Of a stretch of DNA of 32,884 nt, positions 15,810-23,463 are shown piece by piece. The DNA lies in contig JACNJF010000127.1 in the NCBI GenBank assembly GCA_014382695.1, positions 1 to 32,884 on the forward strand, written 5' to 3'. How positions within the stretch are numbered: position 1 is the stretch's first letter; every line of letters starts with the position of its first letter. The DNA is from Gammaproteobacteria bacterium (GTDB lineage Bacteria > Pseudomonadota > Gammaproteobacteria > GCA-001735895). Below the pieces are notes generated by a model that saw only the letters and a program-made list of their open reading frames with translations, did not search any database and was not told the origin of the DNA. A program made the position numbers and the translations under genes.

Positions 15810-18800
15810 TTTCTAAGCTGCCTGTGCGGCAGTGAACAATCAAGACCAAAGATAATTGCATGATAATGATTTCTAAGCTGCCTGTGCGGCAGTGAACCTC
15901 AATCAGCATTAACAATAATACTGCTAATTTTTCTAAGCTGCCTGTGCGGCAGTGAACGATGGTCTTTATTTTCACATAATCCTGGAGGTTTTCTAAGCTG
16001 CCTGTGCGGCAGTGAACGAGCCGGGCGCGGCAAAGTATCGCTTTAAAGCTTTCTAAGCTGCCTGTGCGGCAGTGAACGCTGGCTTATTAGGTGGCTTTGA
16101 GCGTGTACGTTTCTAAGCTGCCTGTGCGGCAGTGAACGGCTGTTGTTTGTTGGGTGGAGCGCTGATGAATTTTCTAAGCTGCCTGTGCGGCAGTGAACAA
16201 TAACCCCAGCTGCTCATACTCCCCAGGTGCATTTCTAAGCTGCCTGTGCGGCAGTGAACTCGATATCGACGTTGTGCGGGCGTCCTGGGTATTTCTAAGC
16301 TGCCTGTGCGGCAGTGAACTAAGCGGCAGAGTCGTACGTGACGTCTCCAATTTTCTAAGCTGCCTGTGCGGCAGTGAACCAACAAGGTCATAAAGCTTGT
16401 CGTAATAAGCTTTTCTAAGCTGCCTGTGCGGCAGTGAACACTTGGCGTTTCAAAGTCTATTGTCTCTAATTTTTCTAAGCTGCCTGTGCGGCAGTGAACC
16501 TGAAAATAATCAGCGGCGCGCTGTTGCGTGTTTTCTAAGCTGCCTGTGCGGCAGTGAACGCATTAGAGGAAAACGGCAACGAACCAGGCGCTTTCTAAGC
16601 TGCCTGTGCGGCAGTGAACAAGGCTTTTCCCTATCGATTCCGGCCCTATCTTTTCTAAGCTGCCTGTGCGGCAGTGAACCACCATAAACGCCCACGGCGG
16701 CGGGTTTTTGTTTTCTAAGCTGCCTGTGCGGCAGTGAACGTTCTAAAAGTTAACTCGTGAGCCTTATCATATTTCTAAGCTGCCTGTGCGGCAGTGAACA
16801 CAACCGACATTATTGAAATATATCGGATTATTTTCTAAGCTGCCTGTGCGGCAGTGAACTAAGCGGCAGAGTCGTACGTGACGTCTCCAATTTTCTAAGC
16901 TGCCTGTGCGGCAGTGAACCAACAAGGTCATAAAGCTTGTCGTAATAAGCTTTTCTAAGCTGCCTGTGCGGCAGTGAACACTTGGCGTTTCAAAGTCTAT
17001 TGTCTCTAATTTTTCTAAGCTGCCTGTGCGGCAGTGAACCTGAAAATAATCAGCGGCGCGCTGTTGCGTGTTTTCTAAGCTGCCTGTGCGGCAGTGAACG
17101 CATTAGAGGAAAACGGCAACGAACCAGGCGCTTTCTAAGCTGCCTGTGCGGCAGTGAACAAGGCTTTTCCCTATCGATTCCGGCCCTATCTTTTCTAAGC
17201 TGCCTGTGCGGCAGTGAACCACCATAAACGCCCACGGCGGCGGGTTTTTGTTTTCTAAGCTGCCTGTGCGGCAGTGAACGTTCTAAAAGTTAACTCGTGA
17301 GCCTTATCATATTTCTAAGCTGCCTGTGCGGCAGTGAACACAACCGACATTATTGAAATATATCGGATTATTTTCTAAGCTGCCTGTGCGGCAGTGAACT
17401 CAGGGCAATGATGGCTATAGTTTTCATGACGTTTCTAAGCTGCCTGTGCGGCAGTGAACTTAAATCAATGTCAACAGTAGCCGAAGCTACCTTTCTAAGC
17501 TGCCTGTGCGGCAGTGAACATTTTACTGCGGATGCGTGGCGTGGCGATGACTTTCTAAGCTGCCTGTGCGGCAGTGAACGTTACTGGACCCTGACACTCG
17601 CAGCAGCAGCGTTTCTAAGCTGCCTGTGCGGCAGTGAACTCCAGTTATTTGTCATCCACCTTGCAGAGCTTTTTCTAAGCTGCCTGTGCGGCAGTGAACG
17701 GTTGATAGTACAGTTATTTACAGGACTCCAATTTCTAAGCTGCCTGTGCGGCAGTGAACATAACGACCAGTCTTCATCGCAGTGTACGCATGTTTCTAAG
17801 CTGCCTGTGCGGCAGTGAACATTGTGCGCTCTGCTACAGGGTTTCCTTTCAATTTCTAAGCTGCCTGTGCGGCAGTGAACCATTGACAGCATGGGACTCT
17901 GGATCTGCTGGATTTCTAAGCTGCCTGTGCGGCAGTGAACGTAGGCAGGTGGAAAGGTGGAATATACGCTTGTTTCTAAGCTGCCTGTGCGGCAGTGAAC
18001 GGGTTCTTCCTTGATGAGTTACTTCATCAGACTTTCTAAGCTGCCTGTGCGGCAGTGAACCGTTATCAACATCAGCGTGGAGATTTTCGTATTTTCTAAG
18101 CTGCCTGTGCGGCAGTGAACGTAATGTGGAAACTTCAAGGTTCACTTTAGTATTTCTAAGCTGCCTGTGCGGCAGTGAACTCCGGTTTCCGCATTACCGG
18201 GGCGCTGTTACGTTTCTAAGCTGCCTGTGCGGCAGTGAACATGTAACTGACCCGGTATTATTAAGCTCTTTTTTTCTAAGCTGCCTGTGCGGCAGTGAAC
18301 GCGCAGCCTCGAAATCTTTAACAACTTTGTATTTTCTAAGCTGCCTGTGCGGCAGTGAACTCAGCATCAGCACCCCAACGCTCGACCATAACTTTCTAAG
18401 CTGCCTGTGCGGCAGTGAACGAAAAAGTGCAACTGCGTGCATCGCAGGAACATTTCTAAGCTGCCTGTGCGGCAGTGAACTAGCGCAGCTGGGCATATAG
18501 CGCGGCATCGGATTTCTAAGCTGCCTGTGCGGCAGTGAACTGCGGATTTTATAGCCGGCTGTTTTTTCAGCCTTTCTAAGCTGCCTGTGCGGCAGTGAAC
18601 TCGGGCGGCACGCTGGCGCAGGATTACGACCTTTTCTAAGCTGCCTGTGCGGCAGTGAACGATCGAAGCTTGAACGCTGATGTTGGACAGGTTTTCTAAG
18701 CTGCCTGTGCGGCAGTGAACCTACTTCGGGGAAAAACGCTCCCAAGCAGATATTTCTAAGCTGCCTGTGCGGCAGTGAACATAACAGCGACAGCTCATTG

Positions 18801-19080
18801 ATTCGCGTCAAGTTTCTAAGCTGCCTGTGCGGCAGTGAACGGGTTTGGTGGGGGCTCTGTAAATGCTCCAACTTTCTAAGCTGCCTGTGCGGCAGTGAAC
18901 ATAACGCCGGAAATTTACAACGCAAACCCAGATTTCTAAGCTGCCTGTGCGGCAGTGAACGTTAGGCTTTGCAGCTGTGCGCTGGCGTTGATTTTCTAAG
19001 CTGCCTGTGCGGCAGTGAACAGCCCGCTGGACGCACCACGCAGCACAGCCTTTTTCTAAGCTGCCTGTGCGGCAGTGAAC
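15810..19080 (-). CRISPR. type I-F CRISPR array, 55 repeats and 54 spacers
   Basis: Repeats are 28 bp and, as far as I can read, all 55 are identical. In transcribed (reverse) orientation each begins GTTCACTGCC and ends CTTAGAAA. The middle forms a 5-bp stem CTGCC/GGCAG with loop GCACA, the hairpin cut by Cas6f, leaving the 8-base handle CTTAGAAA. Spacers are 32 bases except three of 33 (16138-16170, 16199-16231, 17760-17792). The leader is at the right end (beyond 19080), next to cas6f, so the newest spacers are at the right and the oldest at the left. Nine spacers occur twice, leaving 45 distinct. No spacer target could be assigned by eye. Confidence 0.99.
16320..17399. repeat. tandem duplication of nine spacer-repeat units inside the array
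   Basis: Bases 16320-16859 are repeated without change as 16860-17399: two 540-base copies of nine spacers each in the same order. With the flanking repeat the identity runs 569 bases (16292-16860 against 16832-17400). Unequal crossing-over between identical CRISPR repeats explains it; an assembly error is the alternative. Confidence 0.97.
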
Positions 19081-19163
19081 TGAAGATAATTGATATTTAT
19101 TTCATGCGCAACAAACACTTACAGTCATTTTCACCGTTTTACCAATGAATAATGACTCTCGTG

Positions 19164-19176
19164 TAAGTTATTGATT
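19164..19176 (-). promoter_or_regulatory. IHF-consensus site in the leader
   Basis: On the reverse strand AATCAATAACTTA matches the IHF consensus WATCAANNNNTTR at every defined position. It lies 84-96 bases from the first repeat. IHF bending of the leader is known to guide Cas1-Cas2 integration in types I-E and I-F, so this is a plausible adaptation site. Confidence 0.65.
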
Positions 19177-19185
19177 TTTATAGAT

Positions 19186-19197
19186 TGTTAAAGAGCG
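19186..19197 (-). promoter_or_regulatory. boxA antitermination element in the leader
   Basis: On the reverse strand the leader reads CGCTCTTTAACA, the boxA sequence of ribosomal RNA leaders, 106 bases before the first repeat. BoxA bound by NusB/S10 on the nascent RNA makes RNA polymerase resist Rho. BoxA in leaders of long CRISPR arrays has been described and protects pre-crRNA from early Rho termination. A 3.3-kb untranslated array would need this. Confidence 0.75.
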
Positions 19198-19205
19198 TTA
19201 AAAAT

Positions 19206-19221
19206 ATTGGTTTAAACCAAT
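19206..19221. promoter_or_regulatory. 16-bp perfect palindrome in the leader
   Basis: ATTGGTTTAAACCAAT is a perfect palindrome just upstream of boxA. About half of one such palindrome is expected by chance in the whole window, so its place in a 258-base leader is suggestive of a dimer-binding operator, but no regulator is identified. Confidence 0.4.
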
Positions 19222-19338
19222 CAATTACACTGTCTCTCAGAGAAAGCGAAAGCAGTTACGTTTTAGCTTACCCGGTCTACCCACATCTTCCGGCAACCGG
19301 GGTCTTTCTAAAACATTTATTTGTTATTCTTGGCAGTC

Positions 19339-19914
19339 TCAAAACCAGGGGACTGTCGCGGTTATGGATAGACCGTAACAATTGAACGAACCCTCTACAG
19401 CGCTTAGGTTCACTTCTTTCTCTATAATCAATCTCCATTGCTCACCTTTCGACAGGCTTTTCAAATTGATATAAGGCAATTTACTCTGCTCGTTTTCAAA
19501 ACCTTCGAAATGCACCAAAGCGTGTTCGTAGCTTTCACTTTTTCGCTTCGCTCTGCGCCGCGCCAGTCGCTCAACATTGCTACTGAACTGCTTACGCCTG
19601 AACACGGCGTACTCTGTCACTGCGGGGATTGGTTTTATTGATGTGTAGTGGCAATAGTCACTGAGACGGTTAAGCCACTTCGATAAATTCAAGCCTTCCA
19701 ACCAAGTTGCTTCTTCGGCCAATAAGCGCAGTTTGCTTCCTAATGGAAATGCCTTGCTACCATATTCTGGAAACGAAACAGCAACCAGCGAATGATTCTC
19801 GCCCACCTTGTTTTCAACAAGCGCCAGGTGAATTTGTTGATAGACCTTTTGCCAGAGGAAGCCTAGATTGGCCTCGGCATCCGGGAGCAGGGTTATGTCG
19901 CAATAGTGTTTCAT
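19339..19914 (-). CDS. cas6f: Cas6f (Csy4) CRISPR RNA endonuclease
   Basis: A 191-residue type I-F processing nuclease that cuts pre-crRNA 3' of the repeat hairpin and stays bound to the crRNA end in the surveillance complex. The catalytic histidine H29 (YQQIHLAL) is at the same number as in Pseudomonas Csy4. The serine loop is kept at S153/S155 (LKSLSKG). The arginine-rich helix that grips the hairpin is ERLARRRAKRK (115-125), and the protein ends in the family tail CYGLSITATVPWF. It follows cas7f with a two-base gap and is the last cas gene before the leader. Confidence 0.96.
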   Translation of the reverse strand: MKHYCDITLLPDAEANLGFLWQKVYQQIHLALVENKVGENHSLVAVSFPEYGSKAFPLGSKLRLLAEEATWLEGLNLSKWLNRLSDYCHYTSIKPIPAVTEYAVFRRKQFSSNVERLARRRAKRKSESYEHALVHFEGFENEQSKLPYINLKSLSKGEQWRLIIEKEVNLSAVEGSFNCYGLSITATVPWF

Positions 19915-19916
19915 CC

Positions 19917-20906
19917 TTATTCACCTTCCGAAAACACACCACCACGAATAAGCATTGCGACAACAAAGTGCTTTTCAATATCAGACAAATCATCATCATT
20001 CATCCATTTTGTGAGCAGGGTTTTGAAGTCATTCCGGCTTGAACGGTAGGCTACGCCACGTTGCGTGACAGAACCATATGCTTCAATTGCTATAGGTGAT
20101 TCTGAGCCTGTTTGCCAGTCATCGATTGTTCTTAGAGCATTGCCGATTTTTTCACAATGCATTGCAGCGTTACCATCCAATGCAAACAAATGGCGGCTTT
20201 TTTCTCCTTTAGGAATTTTCAATACCATTTCCTGGGAAGGCCAAACCCGCTGCCGGTTTCCCAGTTTTGCATAGGCATCAACTTCAATAAAAATATTGTT
20301 ATCATCATTTAAACCTTGCTCAATTATGCCGCCAAGTGTTGCAACACTATCGTCCTCTGAAGATGCTTTATTTAACGGGTAATCGTAAGCATTGAAGATG
20401 AGAGGGGAATCCAGGCTATTGTGTTTAACATAGATAATGATTTCTTGAGCACCGACACGATTGCGCCAAAGGAACCGTCCATTAGCGATGTTACAGGCAT
20501 ATCGATTGGCTAATTCTCCAAATCCAATATCACTTTTATAGCTATCAATCACTCCAGTAAACTTATCCTGGTAGTCTTTTTTATTACAGGCAGACGGTTT
20601 ATTAATACCACCCAAAACACGTAAACTAAAGCTAACTCTCAAAGTATCCCTATTCGATGGTAATGTAGCATCATCGCCCCATGACAGGTTGGGCTCTTCT
20701 ATCTGTTTTTTTAACTCTTCCTCATCGTTTAATACTTCCTGTTTAAAGTTACTCTTAACCGCGCGATTTCTACGATCAAATAATTCAATTGGCTCCCAAC
20801 CATTCGTTTTACTGATCTCACTCCAATTACCTGAATACATAACAGCATCCGAAGGTTCGAGCTTACGATCAAAAGATAATACGGTAGGCATTGTTAATGT
20901 AGGCAT
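19917..20906 (-). CDS. cas7f: Cas7f (Csy3) backbone subunit of the I-F surveillance complex
   Basis: A 329-residue protein that polymerises (six copies in the characterised Pseudomonas complex) along the crRNA spacer. Strong family signatures are LSFDRKLEPSDAVMYSG at the N-terminus, the central LRVLGGINKPSACN, then NIANGRFLWRNRVGAQ, KIGNALRTIDDW, and IRGGVFSEGE at the end. Length is close to the 342 residues of the Pseudomonas protein. The start at 20906 is fixed by AAGGAG seven bases upstream, inside the 12-base gap after cas5f. No residue looks abnormal. Confidence 0.97.
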   Translation of the reverse strand: MPTLTMPTVLSFDRKLEPSDAVMYSGNWSEISKTNGWEPIELFDRRNRAVKSNFKQEVLNDEEELKKQIEEPNLSWGDDATLPSNRDTLRVSFSLRVLGGINKPSACNKKDYQDKFTGVIDSYKSDIGFGELANRYACNIANGRFLWRNRVGAQEIIIYVKHNSLDSPLIFNAYDYPLNKASSEDDSVATLGGIIEQGLNDDNNIFIEVDAYAKLGNRQRVWPSQEMVLKIPKGEKSRHLFALDGNAAMHCEKIGNALRTIDDWQTGSESPIAIEAYGSVTQRGVAYRSSRNDFKTLLTKWMNDDDLSDIEKHFVVAMLIRGGVFSEGE

Positions 20907-20918
20907 AGTGATTTCTCC

Positions 20919-21950
20919 TTAAAGGTTTGACAGCGCTGTTTGAAAATCAAGGGTTTCACTTTCTTCAGAAAGTGATGTTTGTTGTGAAGATTTTTTTGTT
21001 GTTTCTTGAGTGCATAGATACCAATCGTTATCAGGTTGATATCTCCAAATAATCTCATTGATATTAGTTATCCGATGCATGCTTTTCCATTCTCCAATCG
21101 TATGTACCGCTTCCACAAAACGTGATGGTGTCTCGGCGTCACGGGTATTGGCTACCTCGCCTGCTGGGTAGACCTGACTGATAGCTTTGTATCCCGTCAT
21201 TATCGGAACTAACCAGCCTTTTTCGGGTTTTGCTAATAATTCCCAATCAGCATCTGTTTCTGCTGTGGCTTCGAGTTCATTTTTCTTAAGCTTAGGTTGC
21301 GCCTGATATTTCATCGCTGAAAAATCCAACCAGCCGTCGAGTAGTCCTGCATTTTCATCCATTTCTTTTAATCGTTGAAAATGCCTTTTTAAATATTCTG
21401 AGCGATCCTTTAAGACGAAGCCCGGCATTGTAAGTCGTTTAAGTTTTTTGGTTAATTTGTTGAGCTGTTCATTGGTTGATGCGGACAATAAATCAATCCG
21501 GCCTATTGATAGTATCGTGCCGCCTGCGAATCGACTTTTTAAGCAGTGCGCTAAAACAGCCTGTTTCAATTGTTTTATCGACGCCTCATTAGTGGTTAAT
21601 TCTTTTGAAACCTCAATAACCATCGAAGTGGTTAAATTCATTTTCCCTTCTTCAATAATAGAAGGAGTTTTCATTAGTCCCTTGTCAAATTTAGGCTTAA
21701 ATGTGTACGAGCCTTTACTCTGTAAAAATTCAAAGTTGGCTCTGGGGCTTGGTTTATAAACGCGTAATTGATAATCATGGCTGACAATAGCGCAGCCACC
21801 TAAAGCAATATCGAATGTTGCTGATAGTTGCCGCTGCATTGCATGAGTAAATCCAAGATAATGAGTAATAGCTGGGAAGCCCCAGGTGAAGCCCGCAATG
21901 CAATTGGCATTTTGAATTTGTATGCGACTTAATACTAAGTACTGGCTCAT
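20919..21950 (-). CDS. cas5f: Cas5f (Csy2) subunit of the I-F surveillance complex
   Basis: A 343-residue protein that, with Cas8f, caps the 5' handle of the crRNA and helps PAM recognition. The N-terminus MSQYLVLSRIQIQNANCIAGFTWGFPAITHYLGF is characteristic of Csy2, with HAMQR and GGCAIVSHDYQLR following. I chose the ATG at 21950. It lies four bases after the cas8f stop, with GGAG seven bases ahead, and begins at the conserved strand. The frame extends upstream to 22001, but that part overlaps the end of cas8f and has no family match. The Ser/Thr-rich C-terminal tail (STKKSSQQTSLSEES-like, about the last 35 residues) looks like a disordered extension. Confidence 0.95.
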   Translation of the reverse strand: MSQYLVLSRIQIQNANCIAGFTWGFPAITHYLGFTHAMQRQLSATFDIALGGCAIVSHDYQLRVYKPSPRANFEFLQSKGSYTFKPKFDKGLMKTPSIIEEGKMNLTTSMVIEVSKELTTNEASIKQLKQAVLAHCLKSRFAGGTILSIGRIDLLSASTNEQLNKLTKKLKRLTMPGFVLKDRSEYLKRHFQRLKEMDENAGLLDGWLDFSAMKYQAQPKLKKNELEATAETDADWELLAKPEKGWLVPIMTGYKAISQVYPAGEVANTRDAETPSRFVEAVHTIGEWKSMHRITNINEIIWRYQPDNDWYLCTQETTKKSSQQTSLSEESETLDFQTALSNL

Positions 21951-21954
21951 TACA

Positions 21955-23463
21955 TTACTCCTGTGTAGCGATGAATTCGCGAAGCTGAGGACTAAACACA
22001 TCTTTCCACAGACGCTGCTGAGTGAGTGTCAAATTCAATTGTTTATGCTTGAGCTGTCTATTTAACCACTCTGCAAAATCGTCAGAGACTTCAGACAGCC
22101 ATTGCTTTTTATTTCTCTCTTGAATTGCCTCCTCATCATCCCTACCCGGCTCCAGAAGTAATTGCTGGGGTAAAGTCAGCGAAGATTTTTGAGTCCAGCC
22201 TTTTTCATTGTTTAATAAACTGAACTTTATGATTTCAACAAAAAAGGCCTGAGCAATGTCACTTACATACCCCACGATAGCCTGGTGCATTTCAGGCTTT
22301 TTACTACCGATTCCTTTGGATTTGATGACTAATAATAAGCGCTGCAAGTCTTTTACTTCGTCCTTCAATTTGAAACTCAACTGCCGATTAAAAAGATTGG
22401 TTTGATTCAGGGAAAGTTTCTCGTTTGATTGCCATTTGGGTGGTGAGCAGGGTAATAGTGTTAGCTCTCCAAAACGATCTTTATTAAGGGATGAAATATT
22501 GCTATGCGCCTTTACGCTTCGAGTAAGCGTTAAAGTTGCCTTATTGGAATAAGAAGTTGCAATCTTTTCGTCAAATTTCTTCTTGCTCTTTTGCTCTCTA
22601 ATTGATTTATGCCCTTCATTAGATAGCTCCCTAAATTTTAAAAATAGAGCATGTGCCATTGTTGACGATACTAATGGCAATAATAGATGGTACTGCTGGT
22701 TTTCAATTGGGTAATAAACTTGCTTCGATAGGAAATGACTGGTTTTATGATCACTGTCGTAAGCTTGTTTAAAACATGAAATCCAATTCTCTATATATTC
22801 CTTGTTGTCAGTTAAATGCTCAAAGGCTGTTCGATCATCTTCTTTAACATAATCTAGCAAGCTTTTGTCGTTGATTTGAAGCGTCAGGATTTCACCAGCT
22901 GGGGCAGATGCGGCATTGGCAGTTGCAGTGTCAGTCTCCAGCCACTTAAGCATATTTGTCGTTAAATAGGCATGATTAGACGATGTGGTTTTATCAAAAA
23001 TACTCGAGCCTTTACTACTGGAGTGTGTGAGCTTGGCGACATGTGTTGCAAAACTGATATCACTAGCTTTTACTGCCCACTGGTTTAGCCATGCAGTGGG
23101 GACGTGCTCTTGATTAATGATATGTAATGTTTCTCTGTACTCCTGGGTAATATCTAAAACCAGGTTATCTATTTGATGTTCGCCCAATAAAAACAATAGT
23201 GCCTGATATTTACTTTGTTGAAATTCAAGCGCAGATTGAGCTTTGTCCTTCTTTTTGCTGATTAAAATCTTTAGTGGCTCATGTGACTTTCCAAAAAAGG
23301 TTTCTGCAGCCTTAGTCAGACGAATATTAATGCCTCCTATGCCTTTATTAGGTTTTTCTTTTAACAGCGCCAATTCTTTTTTATCTCGACGTTCAGAAAT
23401 ATAACGACTAATTTCTTGCGCCATTAGTTTTGATTCATCACTACTATTCATCAATATACTCAT
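21955..23463 (-). CDS. cas8f: Cas8f (Csy1) large subunit of the I-F surveillance complex
   Basis: A 502-residue protein in the csy1 position, larger than the roughly 430 residues of the Pseudomonas protein. Csy1 is the fast-evolving subunit that reads the PAM and recruits Cas2-3. Recognisable family stretches include FFGKSHEPLKILISKKKDKAQSALEFQQSKYQALLFLLGEHQ-like text near residues 56-97. Others are KQVYYPIENQQYHLLLPLVSSTMAH near 245-270 and LTLLPCSPPKWQ near 335. It overlaps the end of cas2-3 by 20 bases. The in-frame ATG at 23451 is an equally good start because AAAGG almost touches the first ATG. Confidence 0.93.
   Translation of the reverse strand: MSILMNSSDESKLMAQEISRYISERRDKKELALLKEKPNKGIGGINIRLTKAAETFFGKSHEPLKILISKKKDKAQSALEFQQSKYQALLFLLGEHQIDNLVLDITQEYRETLHIINQEHVPTAWLNQWAVKASDISFATHVAKLTHSSSKGSSIFDKTTSSNHAYLTTNMLKWLETDTATANAASAPAGEILTLQINDKSLLDYVKEDDRTAFEHLTDNKEYIENWISCFKQAYDSDHKTSHFLSKQVYYPIENQQYHLLLPLVSSTMAHALFLKFRELSNEGHKSIREQKSKKKFDEKIATSYSNKATLTLTRSVKAHSNISSLNKDRFGELTLLPCSPPKWQSNEKLSLNQTNLFNRQLSFKLKDEVKDLQRLLLVIKSKGIGSKKPEMHQAIVGYVSDIAQAFFVEIIKFSLLNNEKGWTQKSSLTLPQQLLLEPGRDDEEAIQERNKKQWLSEVSDDFAEWLNRQLKHKQLNLTLTQQRLWKDVFSPQLREFIATQE

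Larger units (their letters stand above)
19081..19338 (-). promoter_or_regulatory. CRISPR leader between cas6f and the array
   Basis: This A+T-rich 258-base stretch is the leader: it lies at the end of the array where the repeat 5' side (GTTCAC) begins and directly follows the cas6f stop. It contains, going toward the array, a 16-bp palindrome, a boxA sequence and an IHF-consensus site. I could not find a convincing sigma-70 promoter; pre-crRNA may start upstream of boxA or come from cas-operon readthrough. Confidence 0.85.

Noticed and set aside
15790-18925. Open reading frames of 60-243 codons through the array, with repeated FLSCLCGSE or SLPHRQLRK
   Set aside because: They are translations of the 28-bp repeat, which with 60-base spacing stays in one frame; they are not proteins.
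21951-22001. Seventeen-residue N-terminal extension of cas5f
   Set aside because: It overlaps the end of cas8f, has no family match, and a proper ribosome site serves the ATG at 21950.
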